A stretch of DNA of 64,000 bases. Source: Dirofilaria immitis (taxonomy: Eukaryota; Nematoda; Chromadorea; Rhabditida; Onchocercidae). The notes under the pieces were generated by a model. It saw nothing but the letters and a program-made list of their open reading frames with translations. It was not told the origin of the DNA and did no database searches. Where the stretch lies: positions 4,138,501 through 4,202,500 of the forward strand of contig JAKNDB010000107.1 in the NCBI GenBank assembly GCA_024305405.1, given 5' to 3'. Position 1 is the first letter of the stretch. Each line of letters opens with the position of its first letter. A program made the translations under genes and the position numbers. Below, in pieces: positions 52,001-64,000 of the stretch.

Positions 52001-55000
52001 AAAATTAATTTAGAATAAAAGATAAACGACTATTCCCTACTAATAATAATGGATGCTCTTGAGAAATGTGACTGGATAGGGAAAAAACTTGTGATAACAA
52101 GCTCGAAAGCAGAGAATTATGCAACTGTGTATTCAAGAGCCACAGCAAGGGATAAAGGACAGTATTCTGCTAATATTACTATGAAAAAGAATGATCTTTT
52201 TATGTCATCAGCTAGATGACACTTGCTATACTTAAGCATTGCTTGAGCTTCTAAAATTACATAATAAAAAATTCTGTTCAAAGAAAATATTCAGTTCTTA
52301 CCGTACAAAGTAAACCACAAAGAACAGCAAGTAAAGAGAAAGAAAAATTAACATCCTGAAACCATCGTATAACCACTGTGAGCTAATTAAAGGTGACCTA
52401 TAACGAAATCATTATACACTATTAAAATTGTGAAAATTTGTGAGAAAAATATTTTCAAGGAAAAACACCCTAAAAAATAATTTGGAAAAACCGTATACCT
52501 GCAAGGAAGATAACAATCATCGATAAGGGATTGAGCCATGGGTTTACTATGACTTGTACCAGCAGCTAAAGGCCATAAACATTGCTTAATTTCCATTTTT
52601 GAAGGCTCTTTATTATAAGCCATCTAAATATGTATAAAAATTATGAACTGAATCTGATCTAATCTTCAGGATGAGTTTTAGCTACTACAAGTTACAAGTT
52701 TAAATCAATTTTTAGCTAGTAAGAAGCATTTTCTCGATTCCAAAATTTCAGGAGTATGGATTTGAGTTGATTAGAGTGCAATTCAGATGGATTACATTTA
52801 CTTGTTTATTAAAACTGTAACAACGAGACAATAAATTTCATCAAATTTTTTTATGCTTCAAAATTTGATTGTTAAAAACATAGTAATCAGTAAATAAAGA
52901 AATAACAAATCATGAATTATTTCAAAGTATAGTAGTTGTATTATGGAGATAAAAATTATTCCTTAAATATAAGTTTTAAAAATCTTCATAAAATTTACCA
53001 CATAGATTTATTATTTATTAGGATTTTTTTTCAATAAGTAGGAAGTAAATTTAAGGCGATTTATCCACGGTGATACAACTGAAGACACAATCTCTCTTAC
53101 GGAAGAGTGAAATTTCTTAAAAAAATCTGTTTTACATAGTAGCAAAGAATGCATTGTCACTTTAGCTTTTATTCTCATACGACTATATATTTTGTACGTA
53201 TTCATTTACCATTCATTCTTTCTAATGGTTAACATTAAACTAGTGTCTCCAAAACATAAATTTACCTCACAAGATCCATCCGAAAAAATCCGTCTTCCAT
53301 TTTTCCACTTGATCGTATCTGAGCAATTGATAAAACCAGGCCAGAGACCATTCTCTAGGAGAAAGCCACATTTTCAATTGCCTGCTGGCACATATCCTTT
53401 CGAAACACCTGCCATAACTCCATTTTGCCTGGCTGTAATTTGCAAGGAGATTTTGGACTCATACAAAGTTAATCCTTAATTCGAAATTATAAATCGAGCT
53501 TTTTCTTTCTTTTTTTAGCAGTATGGATTTAGTTTTTAAATGATAACAAAAGATATAAAACTATTTCATCAATCAATGCAGTATATCCCTCAATTATGAT
53601 ATAATTATGTGTGATTATTTAGCAAGTATCTGATATCAAATCAATCCTCTCTAACTAATCTTCCACAGCTATCTGCGTTAAGAAACAAAAATATACCTTA
53701 TCCATAGAAACTTCAAAATACGCTCGATTAGAGCATGGCCGATAAGCCACTGCACATAGCAAAGGCCCCAATGCCGACCAACATCTATAATTGAAAATTT
53801 TTAAATCCAATGAAATTTTTACAAATCAAAAGAAATATTTGCGAAATTAAATTTTTATCAAGACTAGATTTCTACTACTTTCATCCCTCTCTTATATTGA
53901 TTCAAGATAAAAGAGCATAAATCTAAGCTTGAAGAAAGAACTAATCCATTCGAGAATCTACATGAACCTTTTAGGTGTTTCGTATTTTCAGAAGTCCAGC
54001 TTTACTTGCTGAACTTTTTGAAATATATCTAACACAGGGGCGTTCGTACTACGGAAATTATTACATCCATACCGCGGGAATTTGCTAAGAATTTCATATT
54101 TCGGCAATGCAGCTATCACATTTGCACTTTCGAAGGTAAAATTGTAGCGGATGGGTATTCCGAAGCAAGTTTCCGCTGGAGATGGTTTGATGCATAATCC
54201 GGTAGTACGATTTACATATTCCAAACGACATTCCTGATTACAGGCCCAATCTGTATCAATACAATTTGCATGGGCATAAAATATCTGCAAAATGAAAATA
54301 TTTTGCAATATATCTCAAATTTTCATCAATTCTTTCATATTTTTGAATGCCGATGGATAAATGCCGAGAACAAACTCTTAATGCACCTATTGAACATTTT
54401 GTTAGATATGAAGATTTGGCAAATAATTAATATTAACAAATAATAAAGAAAGAAATTAATAACAGGCAGAAAACAACGCATAAAATTTTACTTCAAGTAT
54501 TACCCTTTTCACTAAATTAAAATATGCTATGAAAGTCAACCATCTAATTAAAAGCAGTTGTTTTTTCGTATTTGATGATTTTATACCCACATCTATATTT
54601 CATCTTATCACATATCTATTTATTAAAATAAGATATACTGATTTCCGAAATTAAGTAAATATTACCTTCCTCACTTTTCCCTCAAAATATGTTCACAATA
54701 TTAATCACGAACAATGATGATTAATTTTTTACAATGATAATCTTCAAAATTGACAGTAATTTCATGTCATGTAAGGAAACAGATTTATGACAGCTTCGTT
54801 TTTCAAACAGTGTCCATTTCAAAACCTTGCTTACATAGATCATAGTTCAGTAACTAAGAAGAGCTTTATTAATTAATTTGTTTAAAAGTTCTGAATGTTG
54901 TGATAACAAAATGATTATTTCCGAATATCAAAAAATGGCCACAGCTCAACTCTTTTGTTCCTTTACACACAATCAAAAAGATTACGCCGGAAGCCGAAAA

Positions 55001-55197
55001 TTAATCAATTATTGTCCTAGAGAAGTTAAATTCTGGATATGACAAATCAAAAGAATCATATCATTTCCTACCTGTTTAATATATTCTTCGCTATGACCGA
55101 CGGCACGTTCATTGCGTTCGGAATTTCGCTTAGCGGCGTAACATGTTGCAGATTTATTCAACACCAAGAGAAAAAATATCCACAAAGATAAATACAT
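46017..55197 (-). CDS. smo: Smoothened-like 7-TM receptor
   Basis: Class F receptor; Smoothened is the signal transducer of the Hedgehog pathway (family knowledge). Exons: 55072-55197, 54073-54284, 53697-53784, 53266-53432, 52499-52623, 52302-52397, 51757-51932, 51358-51414, 51019-51246, 50551-50689, 50301-50446, 49960-50168, 49449-49555, 48258-48413, 48076-48156, 47936-48026, 47310-47481, 46735-46887, 46281-46579, 46017-46043; about 950 residues. Signal peptide MYLSLWIFFLLVLNKSATC. The cysteine-rich domain has FPRCWSALGPLLCAVAYRPC and GLWPGFINC. A second cysteine linker (IKQCLWPL, DDCYLPC) precedes the TM core. TM2-TM5 segments include SAHWFIWLVSYADRV and TDGITGICYF. YCELKSRNYELDLLL before TM7 resembles the Smoothened CEIKNRPSLL segment, and the Frizzled KTxxxW motif is absent. 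The tail is acidic with a coiled-coil-like part. One base appears missing at 53371-53374 and near 52359-52361. Joins 51358/51246, 49449/48413, 48258/48156 and 48076/48026 are unresolved. Confidence 0.78.
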
Positions 55198-55244
55198 TTT
55201 TTCCGTGTACGGATAATCATATCGTTGCGCACAATTTACACTTC

Positions 55245-55247
55245 CTG
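55245..55247 (-). promoter_or_regulatory. Candidate trans-splice acceptor, smo
   Basis: A minus-strand TTTTTCAG ends 47 nt before the start codon at 55197. A short out-of-frame ATG lies between them. Confidence 0.4.
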
Positions 55248-57352
55248 AAAAATCTAGCTTCTCAATGAGAAATGATAAAAGAGTAATATAGAGATCGAAA
55301 ATAAGACATGAAAAAAAGTTATAATTTAAATATTTATTAAATTATTTATCCAAATTCTCATTAAATTATTGAAAATTAATTTCAAATAATATTTCCATTT
55401 CATTTCAATCTGGCAAATTAATTCAATCAATTGCAATTGAAAAGAAAGAAAAGAATAAGAGTACCTACCTCGCTGCATATTGTTTTCTACCTGAACTAAT
55501 AAGAAAAGATTTCTAGTCCTCACGATAATCTTTTTTATGGGCGTGTAAGATCAAGTAAGGTCATTCGTAAATAGGAGGACAACATTTCTCTCACTTCTCT
55601 TTTCTCATCTCATCAAGTTCAAATGCTTGGAATCACTACAGGTCCTGACCTCACTCATTCCTCTCTTCTTTTCTTTTTAGTACATCACGACCTTCAATTA
55701 AATCTCTGATGAAATAAATCAACTATCATCCGAGATATTTATAAAAGACAAATAAACAGATATCTGTTCGAATCAGGAAAATATGCGGACGATTGGACAG
55801 ATGGATGGAAAGACATGTAAATAAGATGAATTAGGAGAATAATAATATAATTGATGAAGAAGATAATAGAGAAACAAAAATTTTTTGAAATTTTCGGAGG
55901 CAAGGACAGATGAACAAACAAATGATAAGATGAAGAGGAAATAAAACATACAATGTATATATGTATTATATATAATATGGATATTTATATTGTATTACTA
56001 CTAATCATTATTACTGATGTCTATCAAATATATATATATCTTTATTTTTATACATATATATAAAGGTAAGGAAATTTTTTAAAAGATTACATAGCGATGA
56101 AATTGACGGACAAATATATAATTACATCAGATTCATCTAATTCAAAATCGTATCACTCATATCGCATTAGTTTGATCATAATTACTCAAATACTTGTCGA
56201 AGCCTGTAATTTGAAGCTTCATCTTAGAAGCCTAACTTGACTATAACTCTAGTAAATATTCTTATTATTCCATTTGTACCAAGATAAATTTTATTAATGT
56301 ATTAGTTCACATTGATCATGTTCATCATTTCAATAATTATACTGTTTTATCATTATCAATCTCATTTCCAAATATTATCAAGCTCTTATTATTGGCATAA
56401 AAAACAAATCAAAACTAAAGGCATTTCACTGAAATTTTCGCTCAGTTCGAGGCGCCAAAAATCCCTGTTTTTTTTCACAAAAATGATGAGTGCTAGACTT
56501 TCAATTTTAATCTTTACGATATCTAGGAATTTGAATAATACAAATTTATTAGAAGTTAGACTTTTTATTGCAATGTTCGAGCAATACATAACTATGTGTA
56601 AGTAATATTACGTTTATAGTGTCGTTTAGTTCCGCATAATGATTGAATTACGCACTGAAATAATAGAGCACACGTAATGACACAATATACAATTCATGTA
56701 CTAAACATCGTACGAAAAAAAGACCGAATTAATGAAGCTAAAAATATGTCATCATATTTAACGAATGATTATAATTTCAGCAAAAACGGATATCAAAATC
56801 ATGCTTGTTTCAATTAAAGATCGAAATAAATTATATAAATCAACATTTAAAAACAATTTACGAAACAACTACCGATTTGATAACTGTTAACAGCTTAATC
56901 CTTTCTTGTCATTTCTACTATTCGTTGATTATTTATATATTATTAGCCAGTTTTTGACCCACTAGTTTTATCAGTGATCATTTCTTCAATCATTTATCAT
57001 TTATCGATGTATTAAGCACATATTTCTTGGCTTTTCTCGCGATAACATTTACTAAAATAACTTCTTAATATGACATGCCATCAAACTTCACTATGTATAA
57101 AAATAAACGTAACGCGTATTTTTACGAGAATTACTTTATAAAGTTCTTCATACCAAAATTATAATGGATGTGTAACTACTGCATGATTTTTGTAACAATG
57201 TCTATATAGAAGTCCTATAATCACAACAATAATAACTACACTTACATTGTGATTATTACAACAATGTATGCATATGTGACAATAATTTCCACGTAAATAA
57301 AGCTCTCACCAATAATAGCCGCGATTATATACCACGCCCTACGCAAACGAAT

Positions 57353-57654
57353 CACGTGAGAAGATGTACAATCGCAGAATATATAGGAAATTAATAAAGA
57401 CGTGTGGCTTATCGGAGGGGTGGTATAATGAAATATTTCGGTCTCAGGTTGGATAGAAGAATTCTTTAGAAGTTGAAGAAATTAGAAGTCTCACGTGGAT
57501 ATGACATGAGTAAGCAAAGAGGTTACCTTCGACGGTTGCTATTTATATTCTAACAGTGTTGCTTATGTTTGATATTATGTTGCTTATGTTTATCATATTC
57601 TTAGCTTTTTAGTGTTTGATATAATGGGAATTAGTATTAGCGTACGTTCACGTG
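57353..57654. promoter_or_regulatory. Cluster of three CACGTG E-boxes
   Basis: CACGTG occurs at 57353-57358, 57492-57497 and 57649-57654. The first and third are in the fully palindromic context TCACGTGA and the second is TCACGTGG. They lie 260-560 bp before the presenilin start. This is the core bound by bHLH factors such as Myc/Max and TFEB/HLH-30 (established); use here is inferred. Confidence 0.45.
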
Positions 57655-57889
57655 AGGGTTCCATATCTCGCTTATTTTAGACTATTCTCTATGGTTCCTA
57701 TAATCACGTACGTAAATTATAAGTCTGTTTTGTTATAAGTGATGGTATGACATATTATTTTTGTTTACATATATTGTAGTAATGCATAAATTGTAAATTT
57801 ATTGATCGAATTCTTTATCGAAGTAAATGATGCCGCAATGTAAGAAAAATACCATATTTTTCATATTTCCCTTACTAGAATCATTTTGC

Positions 57890-57891
57890 AG
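57890..57891 (+). promoter_or_regulatory. Candidate trans-splice acceptor, presenilin
   Basis: CATTTTGCAG ends at 57891, 24 nt before the chosen ATG (57916). Confidence 0.45.
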
Positions 57892-57915
57892 ATAATAGGA
57901 GACATTTGTGAGGAA

Positions 57916-60900
57916 ATGTCAACACAACAGACGACATCAAATTTCAATGAAGGTGAAGCAGCTAATGAAACGAGAATAGAGCAGAAATCGAGAATCCAGG
58001 CTTATCATTTTATTCATATTTATTTGTCATCTATCAGATTTGTTAACCATTTAACTTGATTATCGATTTGTTAATTGAATGATTCAAATTGAGATGACTT
58101 CTTATTTGAATATACATCTAAGTTTACATGGCATTTCTGTATATATTAGCCATGATAGATAGAATAGTAGGTAAGAATAGGAAACTTGTAGGGACTCAGA
58201 ATTATTCGAAAGACAAAATGAAATCTATAAATTAGATATGTCTTGAACTGAAAAGTTGAAAAAAAGACTGCAAATAAAGACTGCAAATATAATTTATGGG
58301 TGAGATTGCATGTAGTTCTGCTTTCAGTCATTTTTATTTAATTTCCTTTTACATTCCAATTTTTAAGATTTTAATTGATTTCTTTGTTTACATTTTATTG
58401 TAAATAATTTAACTGTGGAAGTCCGAGTCAAAATCATTATAAATTGATGTACGCAAAATATAACAAATTAAAATACTTTTCGAAGAGAAACGATAAAATA
58501 ATGACTGAATAATTTTACAGTCGAATAAGCAGCATCCTTCGCGATATTCTCATTCGAGAAAAGATACAAATTCTGAAATTGTTGGAAATGCAACGAATGG
58601 TATGGATTTCTGTTAAAAATATTGATCAAAATCATAAGTATAAGAGTAAAGTAAAAAAACGTAATTTTGCTCTGATAAAGAAAAACTCTTTTGTTGAACT
58701 ATATAGACAATGAGCTGTTTAATAAGCATTTTGAATTAAAATCTTTAATATTATTGCTTACATTTATATTTACCACATATTTTCTAATTTATTTTTTAAG
58801 TCTCTTCCGCCTTTTTCTTATTTCAAAAAATTACTACCTGTATTTTTCTAGAAGCGAACATTGATGAAGAAGAAGCAGAATTCAAGTATGGTGCACAACA
58901 CGTAATTCATCTCTTTGTTCCAGTTTCCATATGTATGGTATTTGTTATATTCACGATGAATACCGTTGGTTATTACACTCGGAAAGATGGCCAATATTTG
59001 TAAGATTATTATAAATAATCGAATTTTTTGAAAATGCGTTGAGTAATTCAAAATTCTAATCAGTTTATATGGACAGCAAAGGATATAAGGAATGATAAAT
59101 TCGCTATAAGCTTGAATAATAAGCTGTATGAAAATGTTTCACATTTGATGTAGTAGTGGTATATAGAGATATTCCGATATACGGTAAATTTTATGGTTTT
59201 ATATTGTTCATCAAAAACATAATATTATGATTGATTTTTGAAATTTCTCTAATTTTGCGAAATTGTATAACAAATTGTACTATTTATGCCAGAAACTCAT
59301 TATTATGTAATTAAAATGACAAAATAGTCGCTGCTATAATTAAATTACAAAACTTTGAATTTTCCACATTTTTCAGTACTTGCGCTTTAAATTTTCAGAA
59401 TTTACACCCCATTTACCAAAGAAACTGATAGTACGAGTGAAAAAATAATGATGTCTTTCGGAAATGCGTTTATTATCTTGGGAGTGGTGATGACGATGAC
59501 TATTATTTTAATTCTTCTATACAAATTCCGATTTTATCGAGTTTGTTTTCTGCTTCATTTTGATTATGAAGAATGTTATTCTATCACTCATTTTCTTCTT
59601 CTCATCGATATTATTTGTACTGAATTTTTATCGCAGACTTATAATTGCTGTAATTGCTTTCATATGAATCAAAATTGACAGTTTATAAATATTAATGTTT
59701 CTTTTAGTTGGATTGCGTGTTGCAGCTATATTTAAATTTCAGGTCATCAATGCATGGTTGATATTGAGCAGCCTAATATTATTATCTCTTTTCACATTTA
59801 TGTATTTGCAGTAAGTATTTCATGCAATATCAATTATTCCAAAATATTAGCTAATTGATAGCCTGATCTCAAAAATTACGTGCAGAGTGTAATCATCGCT
59901 AAAGTTAGAAATATCAATCAATTACGAAAAAAATTTTTTTTCAGAGAAGTTTTCAAAAGTTATAATATACCGGTTGATTATATATTAATTTGTATTTTTA
60001 TTTGGAATTATGGTGTAATGGGAATGATTTGCATTCATTGGAAAGGTCCTTTAAGAATGCAGCAAGTAAGCTTGTTAATTGTTTAAGATATTTCTGCAGT
60101 GTTTTTCTTGGGAAGGATTTTATAATTGACTATTATTAAATCCTTTTCAGGAAAAACTCTGTTAGTTGATGGATTTAAAAAAATTTTAATAGTTAATAGA
60201 TTTAAAAATTCTCCTGCGAACGAATGTTATGATTTGTTTCGGAATGATATGTGATTATACTGATAATTTATCGAATTATTAGTTGGCGATCTACTGCAAC
60301 AAGTGATCGGATGATCTTAATGCATTCTCTTTCTTTGATTTTTTTGTTAACATAATACTTGCGGATCTTTTATTCAGTTTGGCGCAAGAAAGATAGTGAT
60401 CTTTATAACTGATGCTAATTTTCCTTTTTTCAAACTGTTTCATGTCATTCTTATCCTTCTAAATTTGCTGCTTCTACCAAATAGCTCATTTCTCGTTTTT
60501 CATCACTGAAAAATTGATAAAATTTCAATTTCTCAGGGTTATTTAATAATGATGTCAGCATTGATGGCGCTCATTTTCATCAAATATTTACCAGAATGGA
60601 CAGTTTGGACTGTTCTTGCTGTTATTTCTATTTGGGATCTCATTGCTGTACTTTGTCCAAAGGGACCATTACGAATACTTGTCGAAACTGCTCAGGAACG
60701 AAATGAGCCGATATTTCCAGCACTGATCTATTCATGTGAATAAATTTATGTCCGAAATTGTTATTTAATAAACATTCAAAATATTATTAACTTTAAAAAT
60801 GCGAGAAATGATATTCATCAACAACATTCTTCCTTTGAAGGATATGTTGTTGTTGAACATTATTTTCTTAGAACTGTGCAGTTGCTTTTGTATAATATTC

Positions 60901-63330
60901 TTGTTATCCACGCAAGGTCAAAGAAGCGATATTATTCCCTAATTATCAGGTCACCGTTGTTCAAGCTGGGCCTGTGTATTTGTGCAGCTTATTTCTCACA
61001 AAAGTGAATAGCTTTTATTGAATTACAATAAAAATCAAAGTAGTAAGGAAAATCTCGAAGAAATGACTAGATTGGTTAGCAAGTTCTTAACATTAACTTT
61101 AAATTTTGAATTGTTATTCTTTGCCATCATTACGACATTTGAAGCAAGTTGTAATTTGGACGCTTTTTAAATTATTTTAAATTAAGCTGGTTTGATTTAT
61201 GCATATACATTAATTGGCGCAGTTATGATGGAGCAAGATACTTCATGTGTTACAGAAAGTGCTCGTTCGAATTCTGCTAATCCTGGTATATCTTTTAAAT
61301 TCCTATTATTTGGTGGTAACACATCTATAATGTATCAAAGTCTTTTTATTTTCCTTTCTTACATCATAATTTCAATCAACGAGGTGAATGCGACATTTAT
61401 TCGTGTTACCAGGAAGTTCATCCAGTTCAACAGATAGCTCAATGCCATCAACCGCTGAACTACTTCCGACAGGTGATGACAGTGAAAAACGAGAGTTTCC
61501 TCAAGGAAAGATCATACGACGATTTGCTCCGACACGTGCTATAAGCGGTACAGGTGTGATATTTTGATCATCTTTCATTTTAAATGTAGTATTCTTTCAC
61601 TTTTGATTTTCTTTCATTTTAAGTGTGTCATTTTATCTCCGCTATTTTTCTTTTGTTGAAATTTTTTATTAGAATCTTTTGCTAAGAAATTTCCTTTTAT
61701 TGAATTAAACATACAGAATTCAAAGTTTAAATTGAATTTTAAAATCTCGACAAATACAATTAGCGATTTTGAAACTTATTGTTTAATGTCGGAAGGTAAT
61801 ATCTTCAGATGTTAAATACTTCATTTTATACTAATTGCTTTGCACGATGTAAATTTCTGAAAAATAGTGATGATTTTCTCGATTTCACCCGACATGTTAG
61901 GATATTGAGTCTAAGCCAATATAGTATATATATTAGCAATATAGTATAGATGGATTAACCGTCTGCTAGAGTTGATACTATTTATGCTTACCAAAATTCA
62001 CTAATATTTTTTTAATTTTTTAGGTCAGGATGTTGCAAATAATGCCTTGAATAAAAGGAACACATAAAGAATAAGTACGTTATTATTACTTTTATTTAGG
62101 TTATAAATCTTTTTCTTGGGAAGCTTTTTTTTCTTTTTGAACGTCGAAAGAATTTGTGCATGCAAATGTATATATCGATTTGTCTGAGAAAAGGAAATTC
62201 TTTTAGTTCGAAAAATGTCAGAAAAGATCAGGTCACTGAATCACTCAATAGGGATGGCGAAAATGGTAGAACACCGTATGTAATCATTAATGGTGCTGAA
62301 GCTGATAGACTACAGAATCCAAGACTTCCAGATGAAAGTAAGAAATTCCTCAGATTTTGTAAAAATTAGTTATTTATAATCGATAAACTTCTATTCCAAG
62401 TTTTTTTCAAAATTCTACCAAGAATAAATTATTATATTACTTTTCCTTATACTTCTAAGCATTTTACTTTGTGAGTCTTAACTAAATTGTCTGCTAAGTC
62501 GGCGTTCTAAAATACAATATCAAATAGAGGATTCAAGACCACTTGAATAAATGTAGCTGATTTGTTAAACATTTTTAAATGTAACTGATCACTTTTTCGA
62601 TAGAACCAGTTGTATTTATCTAAAATCATAATTTACGGAATTTTTTTAGAAGGCATAAAGCTTGGCCTGGGTGATTTTATTTTCTACAGTGTGTTGGTTG
62701 GAAAGGCAAGCAGTTACGGTGATTGGAACACAACAATAGCTTGTTATGTTGCAATTCTTATTGTGAGTTACTTTACAATTATGGACATTTTTTACAAATA
62801 TTTGCGTTCCCAGCAAGTTAATCAACTAACATCTAAAGATAAATTATTTCAAAATAGCTTGCATTAACTTCATGATATAAGCATTATGGGAATCTTATCT
62901 GACATACTAATAATAATTTTACATTAATGAGCAATATACAGGAAAACCGGAATGAGTTTGACAATTATATAGTTGAATCTCTTGTTCAAATCATACTTTA
63001 AAGCCTGAATTCTTCGGAATATTGTGACTGCTGCGAGCATACATTTTTAAACTTTTATCAAATTTCATAAATTCGAGTTTAACAACTTCTGTCAAATTCC
63101 ATAAATTTGCCCCAAAATTTTTAAGGAAACATAGCTTAAATTCCACAACATAAATGCAACTATGTATTTTTCAGGGTTTATGTTTTACGTTGATACTATT
63201 GGCTGTATTCCGTAAAGCGTTACCAGCTCTTCCGATTTCAATCTTTTCCGGACTAATCTTTTACTTCTGCACACGTGGCATTATTACACCATTCTGCACC
63301 AGTTTGAGCGTACGGCATTTGATATACTAA
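57916..63330 (+). CDS. sel-12: Presenilin, SEL-12 type
   Basis: Catalytic aspartyl protease subunit of gamma-secretase, a multi-pass membrane protein that cleaves Notch-type receptors. Exons 57916-57999, 58521-58599, 58852-58999, 59399-59540, 59743-59810, 59945-60065, 60537-60735, 61187-61285, 61413-61553, 62024-62074, 62207-62337, 62650-62762, 63175-63330; 510 residues with one missing A restored at 62053-62056. It begins with a polar N-terminus, then [18 protein letters not shown] (TM1). The first catalytic Asp is about residue 248 in [16 protein letters not shown], the second about 430 in [11 protein letters not shown], and PALP is at about 476-479. The Ser-rich loop between them is long. 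The C-terminus [16 protein letters not shown] matches SEL-12 better than other presenilins. The first intron needs a GC donor after 57999 (or a local error), so the first exon is the least certain. Confidence 0.95.
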
Positions 63331-64000
63331 TTTCAAAAAGAATACTGTAATGAAAACTGCTCCTCAATATGTCTTTTTGTGTATTCTTTTTTCTTTGATA
63401 TTAACCTCATTTCACAATTTCATTCTGTTGTGATGTATGTTTAAGATACTTTTGTATTTGCTCCATATTCCCATTATTTTTATGTTCTGTCTTCATACAG
63501 TTACTTGTAAGTTTCTGTGAGTCCATTTATAAATTTATTTTCTGAAGAGATACTGAACCAAGAAATATTGTTGTTTAATTATTGTGGAAATATTCCTTAG
63601 ATTTTACTACCGTGTTTGAAATTACATAAATATGTTAAAAAGCTACTTTTCATTATATAAAAATGGTAACTCATAAACTTATTGGTACTGTGTAACGAAA
63701 GATCTAGGTAAAATTAATCAGGTGACACAATATCTGCACACTTATTTCCTCATCCAGAATGAACAATTTCATCATTCGGCAGAACTGTCAAAATTTTCAA
63801 AAATTTAATAAAATTTTCCTGAGAATAGAAAGGCCTTTTACATTACATTGCAGATATAATGCATATTAAAAAATATTATATTTTGGGGATTACTAACTTT
63901 GACATTTGACCAACATTTGACATATGACGTGATATTATTTTTCTATATTTCCTGAAATAATTTATATGCATTACAATGATTTTGTATTACAATGGGTAAT
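63331..64000. other. 3' flank of presenilin
   Basis: A/T-rich sequence that probably includes the presenilin 3' UTR. I see no further gene before the window ends. Confidence 0.55.

Larger units (their letters stand above)
55198..57915. other. Divergent intergenic region, smo and presenilin
   Basis: Upstream DNA for both the minus-strand smo and plus-strand presenilin genes. The left and centre are A/T-rich, with TATA-type runs near 55955-56060 and Ile/Ser-rich chance frames. The right part (about 57300-57700) is less A/T-rich and carries three CACGTG boxes. Confidence 0.55.

Noticed and set aside
53192..53479. 95-codon plus-strand frame with balanced composition
   Set aside because: It is the antisense of a conserved smo exon (53266-53432).
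46017..55197. Alternative call: Frizzled (Wnt receptor)
   Set aside because: The region around TM7 has a Smoothened-like CELKSRN segment and lacks KTxxxW. Kept as the main alternative, but less likely.

Overview
The window is nuclear DNA of a nematode. Every convincing gene is a multi-exon eukaryotic gene with GT-AG introns, the intergenic and intronic DNA is extremely A+T-rich, one gene is a typical cuticle collagen, and the presenilin is of the SEL-12 type with the nematode Trp-Asp form of the first catalytic motif. A short TTTCAG-type acceptor lies 9-50 nt before most start codons, as expected for spliced-leader trans-splicing. A clade III / filarial parasite is my inference from overall sequence character; I could not run a search. 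I saw no tRNA, rRNA, CRISPR, bacterial insert or intact transposase.

Layout. (1) 956-11922, minus: an F-box/leucine-rich-repeat protein with a 3.6 kb intron holding a degenerate minisatellite. (2) 16532-23150, minus: mcm-3, the MCM3 subunit of the replicative helicase, 18 exons, with a partial tandem duplication of one exon. (3) 23151-25222: divergent upstream region shared by mcm-3 and rps-8, carrying a 350-bp foldback element and a less A+T-rich promoter-like segment. (4) 25223-26955, plus: rps-8, ribosomal protein eS8, with a possible intronic snoRNA. (5) 29491-32043, minus: cuticle collagen. (6) 32044-40889: a gene-free, repeat-rich stretch with a 629-bp uninterrupted ATT array. (7) 40890-43265, minus: NDUFV2, the 24-kDa [2Fe-2S] subunit of respiratory complex I. 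(8) 46017-55197, minus: a 7-TM receptor with an N-terminal Frizzled-type cysteine-rich domain that matches Smoothened rather than Frizzled. (9) 57916-63330, plus: presenilin (sel-12 type), divergent from (8), with three CACGTG boxes upstream.

The genes are functionally unrelated (replication, translation, cuticle, respiration, signalling) and are spaced as independent transcription units, not as tight operons. The most interesting item is the Smoothened-like receptor, because C. elegans is known to lack Smoothened. The second general feature is technical: at least ten conserved exons in six genes lack one base (two bases in one case), mostly within A/T runs. Restoring the reading frame gives family-typical lengths in mcm-3, rps-8, collagen and presenilin. 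This looks like homopolymer undercalling in the assembly rather than gene decay. NDUFV2 reads through without a break.
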